From DAIOEK01 sp963828285 (lineage in GTDB: Bacteria > Chloroflexota > Anaerolineae > Anaerolineales > Anaerolineaceae), in NCBI GenBank assembly GCA_963828285.1, contig CAWHEB010000004.1, forward strand, positions 207,243 to 271,242: a stretch of DNA of 64,000 nucleotides. Direction: 5' to 3'. Below the pieces are notes generated by a model. That model was not told where the DNA came from. It saw only the letters and a program-made list of their open reading frames with translations, and did no database searches. Positions within the stretch are counted from its first letter, which is position 1, and each line of letters starts with the position of its first letter. This document shows positions 45,742 through 55,351 of the stretch, one piece after another. The translations under genes were made by a program, and so were the position numbers.

Positions 45742-46290
45742 TCAGGCTTCTGCGGGTGTTTCGGCGGCAGGAGCTTCCACGACCGCGACCGGTTCAACAA
45801 CCGGAGCTGCTTCAACAACAGGGGCTGCTGCTTCGGCAACGGCTTCGCCTTCGCGGTGAACGATGATCTTGACCTCAGGGGTCAGATCGACGGTCAGGCG
45901 GATGTGAGCTTTTTTCTCGCCCAGGGTGCGGATGGGTTCGACATCGATCTGATGCCGTTCAACGGTCACGCCGCTCTTGGCTTTGATCGCTTCTGCGATC
46001 ATCTGGGTGGTGATGGAACCGTATAATTTACCGGTTTCGCCAGCCTTGGATGCGAATGTCAGTACCAGTTTCCCGAGTACTTCGGCAACGCTGCTCATTT
46101 CTTCATTCATCTGGGCACGGCGAATGGTCGCCTGGGCGCGGATGTGTTCAGTTTGTTTGAGGGCACCGGGGGTGGCTAATACAGCCAGGTTTTTGGGGAG
46201 CAGGTAATTGCGTCCGTAGCCATCGGCTACTTTTTTCACATCACCAGCGCGTCCCAGTTTGTATACGTCTTTCAGTAGGAGAACTTTCAT
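45742..46290 (-). CDS. rplI: 50S ribosomal protein L9 with acidic/alanine-rich C-terminal extension
   Basis: The 182-residue product is ribosomal protein L9. The N-terminal rRNA-binding domain reads MKVLLLKDVYKLGRAGDVKKVADGYGRNYLLPK, here noted as MKVLLLKDVYKLGRAGD and GYGRNYLLP (residues 1-33), followed by the connecting helix and C-terminal domain. From about residue 148 the family sequence ends and an extension of about 35 residues rich in Ala, Val, Pro and Glu follows. The start at 46290 is set by the conserved N-terminus and an AAAGGG site. No S6, S18 or DnaB gene is adjacent, as would be common for rplI. Confidence 0.95.
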   Translation of the reverse strand: MKVLLLKDVYKLGRAGDVKKVADGYGRNYLLPKNLAVLATPGALKQTEHIRAQATIRRAQMNEEMSSVAEVLGKLVLTFASKAGETGKLYGSITTQMIAEAIKAKSGVTVERHQIDVEPIRTLGEKKAHIRLTVDLTPEVKIIVHREGEAVAEAAAPVVEAAPVVEPVAVVEAPAAETPAEA

Positions 46291-46862
46291 GTTCAAGCCC
46301 TTTCTTCTGTTTACTCTGGTGTGAAGGGTACTACGCACCAGGCGGAAAGAGTATACCACAGGAAGAATGTTTTTGTCATTGCGAGTGTAGCGCGGCAATC
46401 CCGTACCCAGTCTTGTCATTGCGACATCGTGCCCGTAGGGTAGGAGCGTTCTTTGCAACGCGGCAACCCCAACCCCGCTATTGTCCGCCCGTATTTCTTG
46501 CCCCCTTTAGTAAAGGGGGGTAGGGGGGATTCGGTTTTCTGTCTTCCGTAGGGGCGGTATCTATGTGTCCGTACGAGCTTTTTTTCCTAAAATTGCCCAC
46601 CTAACCCAGTGGTAGGTTGGGTTGAGCGGATTTTGCGAAACCCAACTCAACCATCTTTCCCTTTGGATCCACTTTCCCTATCAACATTGACTGCACCAGC
46701 TGTTCCAATTTATGAACTCCATTCTTCAAATAAATCATCAAAATCGAATGACCCCCGTGAATGATGTTTCACCTGTATTCCAATTTATATTCAATATGAG
46801 ATATCAAATCGTATTGGAGATGGTTTTCCGAACATACGCTCAACCCATACAAATGATTGGAA
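46291..46862. repeat. Gene-free stretch with dispersed repeat copies
   Basis: No gene is seen. Repeat-like elements are: TTGTCATTGCGAG...GCGCGGCAATCCC at 46373-46402; a second, imperfect copy at 46412-46470; a CCCCCTTT/AAAGGGGGG palindrome at 46501-46534; and CGTAGGGGCGG...TATGTGTCCG at 46547-46574, which recurs at 60505-60549. Related sequences lie at 55026-55170 and inverted at 55250-55284. They look like short non-coding dispersed repeats. Confidence 0.65.
46632..46655 (+). repeat. Direct repeat, left copy (24 bp)
   Basis: This copy contains GCGAAACCCAACTCAACC and matches 22 of 24 bases of the copy at 47347-47370. The pair flanks the AT-rich orphan gene. Confidence 0.75.
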
Positions 46863-47288
46863 TTATTCAATTTTTAATGATTTATATTCTTCGATGCAAT
46901 CATTTAAGTCTACCAATAATAGTAGAAAGCCATCAACGTCTAATCCCTTCTTGATAAGTTTATGCTCTACAATATCAATCGATTTGATTGTGGTGGAGAT
47001 AATAAAATCTTTCTTTTCTTTGTCACTCCAATCAATAAATTCTTTTTTTACTCCAACCTCAATTGCGCTTGATTTTTCCTTCACCCTATAGCTTATATAA
47101 CGGAAATCCTTTTTGGGATAATCTATAAATTTTCCCTCAACTGTATACTCAATTAATAATAGATTTAAATCTTCTGAATACTTGGTAATCTCTATTTTTT
47201 TATAGAACAGATTTCTAAATGCCCATACGTACTTGGCAAATACTTCACCGCTTTCCGCTTTACTTGCTTTTATAAAGTATCCTAACAT
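46863..47288 (-). CDS. AT-rich orphan gene, hypothetical protein
   Basis: The 141-residue product is rich in Lys, Ile, Glu and Tyr (MLGYFIKASKAESGEVF at the start, LNDCIEEYKSLKIE at the end), with no signal peptide, membrane span or recognised motif. Its base composition is far more AT-rich than its neighbours, and it sits alone among repeats between rplI and uvrA, flanked by 24-bp near-identical direct repeats. The composition and size are compatible with a transferred immunity- or defence-type small protein, but that is speculation. No ribosome binding site stands out. Confidence 0.5.
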   Translation of the reverse strand: MLGYFIKASKAESGEVFAKYVWAFRNLFYKKIEITKYSEDLNLLLIEYTVEGKFIDYPKKDFRYISYRVKEKSSAIEVGVKKEFIDWSDKEKKDFIISTTIKSIDIVEHKLIKKGLDVDGFLLLLVDLNDCIEEYKSLKIE

Positions 47289-47346
47289 TATTTGTTCCTA
47301 AAGATTCTTAACCCGTAGATCCTATCTCATAAGTTAATTGAGGTTC

Positions 47347-47370
47347 TTCGCGAACCCCAACTCAACCATC
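47347..47370 (+). repeat. Direct repeat, right copy (24 bp)
   Basis: This copy contains GCGAACCCCAACTCAACC and is the partner of the repeat at 46632-46655. Confidence 0.75.
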
Positions 47371-47861
47371 ACAATCTTCATCCCCTCATAATTTGGAACG
47401 GTCTCAATACCTGCAGAATACCCATGAATTAATTCTATATCGGTTCTTCGAATTGGCTTAATTAGGGAACGCTTAATTATTTATCGTCCTATCTAACCAA
47501 AATGAGTAAGGTCCTTCACCTACCACATTCCTCGGAGAAACAGGGTTGATAGGGCAGGAAGCACCCAAGGGTTCTTCCTCCCTATCAAAATACGCCCCTC
47601 CCGCACAGGGAGTTAAATCTTGTTGATCATTGATCTGCGGGAGGGGTTGGGGTGGGATTTCAATTAAGCCGATTGGAGAATACCACAGTGGACTTCGTCC
47701 GCTTCGTTCTGACAAAATGGTATGTGGTTGCATGCTTAATAGATAAGTAGTACAATTGTTCTATAATCAATACAGCTATTTTGTACAACGCAATCGAACT
47801 CGTCATGCAAGGTGGGCGTTATAATACAGGATTGCACATTTCAGTAATTCAGGCATAAACC
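47371..47861. other. Intergenic stretch, no supported gene
   Basis: About 490 bp before uvrA with G-rich and C-rich low-complexity segments (for example GGGAGGGGTTGGGGTGGG near 47638). An 86-codon minus-strand frame here has repeat-derived composition and is not accepted as a gene. No clear uvrA promoter or SOS box was identified. Confidence 0.6.
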
Positions 47862-50778
47862 ATGACACAAAACGTAATTCGCGTGGTTGGCGCGCGTGAG
47901 CATAACCTCAAAAACATCACCGTCGAGATCCCCCGCGACAAACTGGTGGTGATCACCGGACTCTCCGGCTCGGGGAAATCCTCCCTGGCATTCGATACCA
48001 TCTTTGCGGAAGGACAGCGCCGCTATGTGGAATCGCTCTCCGCGTACGCCCGCCAATTCCTCGGACAGATGGATAAACCCGATGTGGATTACATCGACGG
48101 TCTTTCGCCCGCGGTCTCCATCGACCAGAAAGCAACCTCCCATAATCCGCGCTCTACCGTCGGCACCGTCACCGAAATTTATGATTACTTGCGTCTGCTG
48201 TATGCCCGGGTCGGCATTCCCCACTGCCCCATCTGCGGACGGGTGGTCGTCAAGCAGTCCGCCCAGGAGATCGTCGACGCTGTCGCCGCTCTGCCGGATG
48301 GAACCAAACTTCTGGTGTTGGCACCCATCATCCGCGGACGGAAAGGCACTTACCAGAACGTCTTCGACGAAATCCGTAAAGCCGGTTTCACCCGTGTCCG
48401 CGCGGATGGTATCGTAGCCAATCTCGATGAAGAGATCACCCTAGACCGCTACAAACTGCATACCATCGAGGCTGTGGTTGACCGTCTGGTGATCTACCTG
48501 GGTGATGATCCCGAGGAAAAGAAAGCCAGTCTCACCCGCCTGAACAACTCGATCGAAACCGCATTGAAGGTTGGTGAGGGTTACCTCACCATCCAGAATA
48601 TCTCAACCGACCCGGCCACCGATCTATTATTCTCCGAACATCTCGCCTGCCCTGAGCACGGCGTCTCCCTCCCGGAGATCGAACCGCGCACCTTCTCCTT
48701 CAACACTCCCCACGGCGCCTGCCCGGATTGTCAGGGTCTCGGTAGCAAGCAGGAGATCGATCCTGATCTGATCATCCCTGACAACGAGAAATCCTTTAAT
48801 GACGGCGCCATTGCCGCCATGGAGTGGAACGGCGCCCGCGAGGACGGCAAATATTACTGGCAAATGCTCGAAGTCGGTTGCCAAACATTATCATATCGAC
48901 CTCAGCAAGCCGGTCAAAGACCTCACTGAAGAACAATTGAACATCATCTTTTACGGCACAGGTACCGAAGAGATCGTCATGACCTATTCCCGTGATGACC
49001 GCCAGGGATCCTACCGGACGACTTTTGAAGGCATCATCGGAAACATGATGCGCCGTTACCGCGAAACCCAGTCCGAATACATCCGCAACAAGATCGCCGA
49101 ATTCATGGGCAATAAACCCTGCCCGACCTGCCACGGTACCCGGCTTCGTCCTGAAGCGCTGGCAGTGACCATCGATGATACCAATATTCTGACCGTCACC
49201 AGTTGGCCGGTCAACCAGGCACTCAATTGGGCAAAGCGCATCTCCGGTGAAGGATCTCCGCTCACCAAACGACAGATGATCATCTCTGAACGGATTATGA
49301 AAGAGATTGAATCCAGGCTGGGATTTCTGGTGAATGTGGGTCTGGATTACCTGACCTTGAGCCGCTCCGCTACCACATTATCCGGCGGAGAAGCCCAGCG
49401 CATCCGTCTCGCCACCCAGATCGGCTCCCGGTTGATGGGCGTCCTGTACGTCCTCGACGAACCTTCCATCGGGCTGCATCCCCGCGATAACTGCCGTCTG
49501 CTCGAAACTCTGCGGGGACTGCGTGACCTGGGCAATACTGTCCTGGTGGTGGAGCATGACGATGAGACCATCCGTTCCGCGGATTGGATCATCGATCTCG
49601 GTCCTGCAGCCGGTGTCCACGGCGGAGAGATCGTTGCCGAAGGGACCGTGGAAACCATTCTGGCACACCCCACCTCCCTCACCGGCGGTTACCTCTCCGG
49701 ACGAATGCAGGTTCCCATGCCGCTGGAACGCCGCACCGGGAACGGCAAACACCTCACCATCGTCGGCGCCCGCAGTAACAACCTCAAGAATGTGACCGTG
49801 GATATTCCACTGGGCAAACTGGTCTGCATCACCGGCGTCTCCGGCTCGGGCAAATCCACGTTGATGGTGGATGTGCTCTACGCAGTGCTCGCCCGCGAGT
49901 TGAACCGTGCCCATACCCAGGCCGGGGATTACGACCGCATCGAAGGGATGGAACAACTCGACAAGATCATCAATATCGATCAATCTCCGATTGGCCGCAC
50001 CCCGCGCTCGAACCCGGGAACCTACTCAGGTGTTTTCGATGAGATCCGTTCATTGTTCGCTGAGCTGTCTGAAAGCAAGATGCGCGGTTATAAATCCGGC
50101 CGCTTCTCATTCAATGTCCACGGTGGACGCTGCGAAGCCTGCCAGGGTCAGGGTCAACTGCGCATCGAGATGCAGTTCATGCCCGATGTGTATGTCCCCT
50201 GCGATGTCTGCCACGGCGCCCGCTTCAATCGCGAGACCCTTCAGGTGCATTTCAAGGGTTTATCGATTGCAGATGTGCTCGACACCACCGTCGACAGCGG
50301 AGCGGAACTCTTCTCTGCCTTCCCTTCGATCAGTAATAAGTTGAAACTGCTGCAGGAAGTGGGTCTGGGATATGTCAAGATCGGTCAATCCGCCACAACC
50401 CTTTCCGGTGGAGAGGCGCAACGTGTCAAACTGGCCAAGGAGCTGTCTCGACGGGCAACCGGACGAACCTTCTATGTGCTGGATGAACCATCGGTCGGTC
50501 TGCATGCCGCGGATGTCCATAAGCTGATCGAAGTCCTCCAACGTCTGGTGGATGCCGGCAACAGCGTCCTGATCATCGAGCACAATCTGGATATCATCAA
50601 AGTTGCCGATTACATCATCGACCTCGGACCAGAAGGCGGCGATCGTGGCGGCGAGATCATCGCCACTGGCACTCCTGAAGAGATCTGCCATAATGAAGCC
50701 AGTTACACCGGGAAGTACTTGAAAAAGTATCTGCGCGAAACCAACGGTGTGGAAAAGATCCAGGCGACCCCCTGCTGA
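47862..50778 (+). CDS. uvrA: UvrABC system protein A, frameshifted near 48872
   Basis: UvrA is the damage-sensing ATPase of nucleotide excision repair. The first half (47862 to about 48870) has Walker A VVITGLSGSGKSSLAFDTI (about residues 28-46) and the zinc-site pairs CPEHG and CPDCQGLG. The second half resumes in another frame at SVAKHYHIDLSKPVKDL and holds two LSGGEAQRIRLA/LSGGEAQRVKLA signatures, a second Walker A (ITGVSGSGKSTLM), the zinc motif CEACQGQGQLRIEMQF...CDVC, and DEPSVGLHAADVHKL. The break is a single indel in the stretch CTCGAAGTCGG. The repaired length, about 970 residues, is normal for the family. Essential-type motifs are all intact, so error is likelier than decay. Confidence 0.95.
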
Positions 50779-50793
50779 TCCAATAAAACTAAG

Positions 50794-50825
50794 AAAAAGC
50801 TCTCCGGTAAACAGGAGAGCTTTTT
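50794..50825 (+). terminator. Rho-independent terminator of uvrA
   Basis: AAAAAGCTCTCC and GGAGAGCTTTTT form a perfect 12-bp stem with an eight-base loop and a T-run. Confidence 0.9.
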
Positions 50826-50919
50826 GATTCATTATTCATAATCCCTTGCTGTCCATCCAATCAGGGTAGAATTGGTCAATCCGGCAGTAATGCTCGAAAA
50901 CTGATCGACAGGATGATGA

Positions 50920-51405
50920 ATGGAAAAACCTCGTCTGGAAGTGGAACTGGTTCCCCGCAGTTGTTTTTTCTCCAATCTGCGTTCAAACTTGAAACCCAAA
51001 GTATGGGAGGGGATCCGTCAGAAGGTCATCCACGCCGCGGATCATCGCTGCGAGATCTGCGGTTCCAGCGGTGGTGGCTATTCCCTCGAATGCCATGAGA
51101 TCTGGCATTATGACGATGAAACCGGGGTGCAAAGTCTGATCGGTCTGGTGGCGTTGTGCAAAGCCTGCCACCGCGCCAAACATCTGGCGCTTGCCCGTGC
51201 CAAGGGATGGGAAAATGCCGCCCGCAGCCATATCATGCGGGTCAACCGGTGGGATATCCTGCAAACCCACCAGCACATCGAAGAAGCATTTGTGCTTTTT
51301 GAGACCCGCTCCCAGATGGAATGGGCGCTGGATATCGATTGGTTGATCGATTTCGGCGTTGAGATCCCTGAAAACCTCGACCGGCTGAAAAAGAAATCTT
51401 CCTGA
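50920..51405 (+). CDS. HNH-like endonuclease domain protein
   Basis: The 161-residue product carries an HNH-type zinc-finger nuclease fold: HRCEICGSSGGG (about residues 42-53), LECHEIWHYDDETG (about residues 56-69) and LVALCKACHRAKHLALA (about residues 76-92). The CxxC pairs bind the structural zinc, and the central His together with the following Asp/His are the presumed catalytic ligands. The C-terminal 60 residues are helical with no known domain. It lacks phage, intein or restriction neighbours, so its target is unknown. The ATG at 50920 is preferred over an overlapping alternative frame because of an AGGA site. Confidence 0.8.
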   Translation: MEKPRLEVELVPRSCFFSNLRSNLKPKVWEGIRQKVIHAADHRCEICGSSGGGYSLECHEIWHYDDETGVQSLIGLVALCKACHRAKHLALARAKGWENAARSHIMRVNRWDILQTHQHIEEAFVLFETRSQMEWALDIDWLIDFGVEIPENLDRLKKKSS

Positions 51406-51407
51406 TC

Positions 51408-52937
51408 TTACATCTCGCGCAGGATGATCAGATCGCGGCGGGTGATCCACACCGCTGCCAGGAATCCGATCGACATGGCAATCACTGCGCTCATCCAGGG
51501 GGAAAGCGGCAGGAAAGTCAGATTCAACCAGGTCAGCAGTCCCGCGGCCAGCATGGCGCCAATAGTGCGGTAGATTGTCCCCACCGGGATGATCCTGCCG
51601 GGCAGTTGCCTGATGTGTATGATGAACAGGAACAGCATCTCGATCCCAAATGCAAACGAGGTTGCCAGGGCGATCCCGGCAGCTCCCAACCATCTCACCA
51701 GAAAATATCCCGAAGCTACAAAGACCACCACCGTGACCGCAGACGCCAGCAGCGGAATCTTCGCGTTCTGTCTTGAATAGAATGCCCTTGCAGCCACTTC
51801 GATCAGCGCGTGGACGGTCAGACCCGCCAGATACGCGGAGGTGGCCATCATCACCAGGCGGGTGCCAGCATCGTCAAAGCCAAAAGCCAGCTTGACCAGT
51901 GGACCCAATCCCAATGACATGATGACCGCGATTGGTAGGGTGGCTGCCACCAGAACCCGGACCGCTTTCTGGATGGTCCCCGTAAATGTTTCCCATTCTT
52001 TGCGCGCGGCATACTCCGCCAGCGTCGGCAGCATGGCTGTGCCAATGGCGGTGCCGATCAACGTTTCCGGGACTTGCATCAGCATCCATCCATAGGTCAG
52101 TGCGGATACCGCTCCTGTCTCCAGACTGGATGCCAGATTATCACGATAAATAAAGATCAATTGAATGAACAGCATGGTCAGCAGCCGCGGGCCAAGTAAC
52201 CGCAGTACCTTGCGCACATCATCCGAGCGCAGAGCAAGCTCCGGCCACCATTTGAAGCCGTAGCGCAACAATCCAGGGATTTGTACCAGTAAGTGCAGCG
52301 CGGATCCGCCGATCACACCGTAAACCAGTCCGTAGATCCCCAGACCGAACGCGGGCAGCGTTACTGGTCCCAGGTGGATTCCCTCGGATGGCGCCAGAAT
52401 GAGCGCCCCGACGATCTGCCCCAGATTGTATAGCAGTGGAGCGATGGCAGGCAGCAGGAAATGCTGGTTTGCCTGCAGGCTGGCCATCACCAGTCCGCTA
52501 AGCGAGAAGATCAGGGTCGCGATCAGGTTCAGGCGCATCAACTGCGCCACCAATAACTGCTGTTCGGTGGAGAATCCCGGGGCGATCCCCAGACGCCAGC
52601 CCACCAGTTGATTGGCAAAAATTGCGATGAATACTCCCAATACAGCCGTGACGATAAATGCCAGGTTGGCAATGCGGGAGAACAACCGCCAGGCTTCCGC
52701 TTTTCCGGAAAGGGTCAGCTTCTCGGTCAGCACCGGGATGAATGCGATCGCCAACGCCCCGCCGGAGATCAGTGCGAACAACAGATCAGGCAGGTTGTTG
52801 GCAGCATTGAAGGCGTCCAGATCCGCGGACAGACCGAAGATTCGCGCGGTCAATACCTGGCGGACGATCGCCAGTACCTTATCGAATCCGAAAAACAGGA
52901 AGAGCAGCAATGCTGCCCTTGATACTTTTGATCTCAT
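51408..52937 (-). CDS. murJ: Lipid II flippase MurJ
   Basis: The 509-residue product is a MOP-superfamily membrane protein with about 14 spans that flips lipid II across the membrane for peptidoglycan synthesis. Family motifs include the N-terminal VLAIVRQVLTARIFGLSADLDAF, of which ARIFGLSADLDAFNAA is at about residues 33-48, and ETLIGTAIGTAMLPTLAEYA in the middle. The ATG overlaps the stop codon of the upstream S9 peptidase gene (ATGA), so the two genes are cotranslated. The C-terminus converges on the HNH gene with two bases between the stop codons. Confidence 0.95.
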   Translation of the reverse strand: MRSKVSRAALLLFLFFGFDKVLAIVRQVLTARIFGLSADLDAFNAANNLPDLLFALISGGALAIAFIPVLTEKLTLSGKAEAWRLFSRIANLAFIVTAVLGVFIAIFANQLVGWRLGIAPGFSTEQQLLVAQLMRLNLIATLIFSLSGLVMASLQANQHFLLPAIAPLLYNLGQIVGALILAPSEGIHLGPVTLPAFGLGIYGLVYGVIGGSALHLLVQIPGLLRYGFKWWPELALRSDDVRKVLRLLGPRLLTMLFIQLIFIYRDNLASSLETGAVSALTYGWMLMQVPETLIGTAIGTAMLPTLAEYAARKEWETFTGTIQKAVRVLVAATLPIAVIMSLGLGPLVKLAFGFDDAGTRLVMMATSAYLAGLTVHALIEVAARAFYSRQNAKIPLLASAVTVVVFVASGYFLVRWLGAAGIALATSFAFGIEMLFLFIIHIRQLPGRIIPVGTIYRTIGAMLAAGLLTWLNLTFLPLSPWMSAVIAMSIGFLAAVWITRRDLIILREM

Positions 52938-54796
52938 GCAGATTCTCCGCTGATATATTTTTTCAGGAACAGTTCGATGGACTGGTAATAATCTTCGAGC
53001 GTTTGGGATTTCCGCCAGCCGTGTCCTTCACCCTGGTATAGATGAAATTCGTGCGGAGTTCCGGTCTTCTGCAAGATCTCCACGATGCGCTGGGTCTGGG
53101 TGAAGGGGATGACCGGATCGTCCTCTCCATGAAACAGGATGATCGGGTCTTTGATCCTATCCGCATATTGCAGCGGAGACCACTCGCGGTATTTTTTAGC
53201 ATCCTGCGGCAGTGGACCGATGAGCGTGTCGTAATAACGCGCTTCGTACTTGAAGGTGTCATCCACAATGGTGGTCAGATCACCCACCGGGTAAGCGCAG
53301 ATGGCTCCATTGAATGCTCCCGGGTGGCGGATGAGCGTGTTCAACACCGTGTACCCGCCCGCACTGCTGCCCTTGATGACGATCTGATCAGATGTTGCCA
53401 AACCCTCACGCACCAGAAAGTCCACCGCGCTGAGCGCATCTTCCACATCAACTTCACCCCAGTGTCCGTCCAGTGCTTGCAGATATGTCCGTCCAAAGCC
53501 GGTGCTGCCGCGGTAGTTGACCGCCAGCACCGCGTATCCCCTGCTGGTGTAGAATGCGAAATCAGCGGAGAACCCAGCCGAAGCCTGTGAGGTCGGTCCG
53601 CTGTGGACATGCAGAATGGTCGGACGAGCTTTGGTTTGCTCGGACCGGTCTGCTTTGGGAGAATAATACAATCCGTGAACCAATCCGCTTTTCGTCTGCC
53701 AGGAGACGGATCTAACCTCAGGCAGGGAGGTCGTGCTGACCGTCAGTGGATAGGTCAAGCGGATGGGAGTGACTTTCCCGCCAATCCAGATGATCAATTG
53801 TGTCGGTTGATCCGCGGATGAAGCGAGCAAAGAGATTCGTCCATCCTTTGGATGGATGGAAATTTGAGAAAGTGAGGTATAGCCGGGGATCTCCCCGATA
53901 GTAGTCTTTCCTGTGCCCAGGTTGGCATGGAACAGCCTCGATACTCCCCCCTCGCTCTCGATGCCGTTGATGGCGCTGCTGTCGGGCATCCAGCCGTATT
54001 GCCGAATCCCCAGCACCCAGGCTGGCACCAGCAGGGACTTTCCGGTATACAGTACCCGGCTTTCCCCTGTGGTCAGGTCGTACAACATCAGATCATCCCA
54101 TTCGGAGCGGTTGGCGAGGTAGCTCAACCATTTGCCGTCCGGTGAGAATTCCGGCTGAAGCACAGGGACCGTCTCAGAGCCGTCTATCCGCCGCGGAGAC
54201 GAGATTTCTCCAGTCTGCGGATCAAAGTCCGCCAGCATCAATGCTGTCCCCTGCCAGGGCATCTGAGGTTGGTTCCACTCGATCCAGGCTAATTGCCGGG
54301 AGTTCGGATGCCAGACCGGCAGCATGTAGAAATCCGCACCTTTGACCAGCGTGGTGCAGGGACCTTCCAGGTTCTGCAGATTGATCAATTCCAGGGTATC
54401 CACATCATTGAATGAGCGCACAACGACGCACCAGCGCCCGTCCGGGGATGGGACCGGCGACGCGGCTTTCCCCTTGGGAGTCGTCAGCCGTGCAGGCTCT
54501 CCCCCGTTGACAGACTGCATCCACACACTGCCGTCCTTCTCAACAAAGAAGACATGGTCCCGTGAGCAGTTGAACTCTCCGCCGCCGTAGAAGATCCCCC
54601 CGCGGATGGAATGGCAGTAAGTCAGGTCGGCAGATCCGCTGAGCGGATTCCAGCGAACCAGGTTGGTCTTGTCCGAACGGCGTTCCAGATAGACCAGATC
54701 ATCCCCTGCCCATTGGGCGTCGCTGATGTTATTGGCGCTGGCCATCCAGGTTGGCGAGATTGGTTCGGTGCGTGGTTTTGGGTCGGATTCTGTCAT
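52934..54796 (-). CDS. S9-family prolyl oligopeptidase-like peptidase
   Basis: The 620-residue product has an N-terminal beta-propeller region (about residues 20-350) and a C-terminal alpha/beta-hydrolase domain. The catalytic serine is in KGSSAGGY (about residue 465), the aspartate in HGEDDPVIPF (about residue 565) and the histidine in GEGHGW (about residue 597). Such enzymes cleave acyl- or dipeptidyl-type peptides; no signal peptide is seen, so it is probably cytoplasmic. The open frame extends back into the tRNA-Lys region, but the ATG at 54796 (MTESDPKPRTEP) has a GGAG site six bases upstream and is the likely start. It precedes murJ, with a 4-base overlap. Confidence 0.9.
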   Translation of the reverse strand: MTESDPKPRTEPISPTWMASANNISDAQWAGDDLVYLERRSDKTNLVRWNPLSGSADLTYCHSIRGGIFYGGGEFNCSRDHVFFVEKDGSVWMQSVNGGEPARLTTPKGKAASPVPSPDGRWCVVVRSFNDVDTLELINLQNLEGPCTTLVKGADFYMLPVWHPNSRQLAWIEWNQPQMPWQGTALMLADFDPQTGEISSPRRIDGSETVPVLQPEFSPDGKWLSYLANRSEWDDLMLYDLTTGESRVLYTGKSLLVPAWVLGIRQYGWMPDSSAINGIESEGGVSRLFHANLGTGKTTIGEIPGYTSLSQISIHPKDGRISLLASSADQPTQLIIWIGGKVTPIRLTYPLTVSTTSLPEVRSVSWQTKSGLVHGLYYSPKADRSEQTKARPTILHVHSGPTSQASAGFSADFAFYTSRGYAVLAVNYRGSTGFGRTYLQALDGHWGEVDVEDALSAVDFLVREGLATSDQIVIKGSSAGGYTVLNTLIRHPGAFNGAICAYPVGDLTTIVDDTFKYEARYYDTLIGPLPQDAKKYREWSPLQYADRIKDPIILFHGEDDPVIPFTQTQRIVEILQKTGTPHEFHLYQGEGHGWRKSQTLEDYYQSIELFLKKYISGESA

Positions 54797-54903
54797 GAGC
54801 ATCTCCACAGGTATGAAAGTATTATAAATGAAAGCGCAAGGGGGTGGATTCCGCCGGAATGATTGACGCGAGTACCGGGAGGTGGTAGAATATTTTTCGT
54901 TAT

Positions 54904-54975
54904 GGGCGCGTAGCTCAATGGTAGAGCAGTGGCCTTTTAAGCCATTGGTTAAGGGTTCGAGCCCCTTCGCGCTCA
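54904..54975 (+). tRNA. tRNA-Lys (anticodon TTT)
   Basis: The 72-nt sequence folds as a cloverleaf. The acceptor stem is GGGCGCG (54904-54910) with CGCGCTC (54968-54974), including one G-T pair, and the discriminator is A at 54975. The D arm is GCTCAATGGTAGAGC. The anticodon stem TGGC/GCCA encloses the loop CTTTTAA, giving anticodon TTT. The T arm contains GGTTCGAGCC. No CCA is encoded. Confidence 0.96.
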
Positions 54976-54976
54976 C

Positions 54977-55006
54977 AAGACAGTGTTTTTTAACACTGTC
55001 TTTTTG
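54977..55006 (+). terminator. Terminator of tRNA-Lys
   Basis: AAGACAGTGTT and AACACTGTCTT form an 11-bp stem ending in a T-run directly behind the tRNA. Confidence 0.88.
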
Positions 55007-55025
55007 TTTAACAATTTTTCTTTAC

Positions 55026-55284
55026 CTCCCCCATTTTCTGCTTTTTGTAAATGGGGTAGGTAGGAGGGGGCTTATTGGTTTGGGTACCCTCAAGGGGGAT
55101 TTTATTCGAGCCCCATCGCGCTCATTTCTGCTTGTTCCCTCTCCAGGCGTGGAGAGGGTAGGGAGAGGTCGCTCTTCTGAAAGTATAGATATTGGTACTA
55201 TATTTTTATTGATAAGGACGAATCTCTCAACTCGAAGATTACTCTGCTTGGAGATTGCCACGCCTCTTGGCTCGCAATGACAAG
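55026..55284. repeat. Dispersed repeats downstream of tRNA-Lys
   Basis: The 376-bp gap before the permease gene holds CTCCCCCATT...AATGGGGTAGG at 55026-55070, a CCCTCTCC/GGAGAGGG palindrome at 55136-55170, and an inverted copy of the TGTCATTGCGAG...GGCAATC element at 55250-55284. The same element types occur at 46373-46534. Confidence 0.65.
55105..55124 (+). repeat. Partial copy of the tRNA-Lys 3' end (attachment-site-like)
   Basis: Nineteen of 20 bases match the 3' end of tRNA-Lys (54956-54975), including the T-loop TTCGAGCCCC and the acceptor strand CGCGCTC plus A. Duplicated tRNA 3' ends are typical attachment-site scars of integrative elements. Only 129 bp separates the copies and no integrase is nearby, so it would be a relic. 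Confidence 0.65.
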
Positions 55285-55351
55285 TATTGATTAATCCCCA
55301 TTTTCACAGGATAATCTCTCATATCACCATACCTGATCCCGGGAGAATGAC

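Noticed and set aside
47473..47733. 86-codon minus-strand frame before uvrA
   Set aside because: Composition is dominated by G/C-rich repeat sequence, there is no ribosome binding site, and nothing protein-like is recognised.
54797..54976. Longer N-terminus of the S9 peptidase reaching into tRNA-Lys
   Set aside because: It would translate the antisense of the tRNA. A GGAG site and a natural start exist at 54796.
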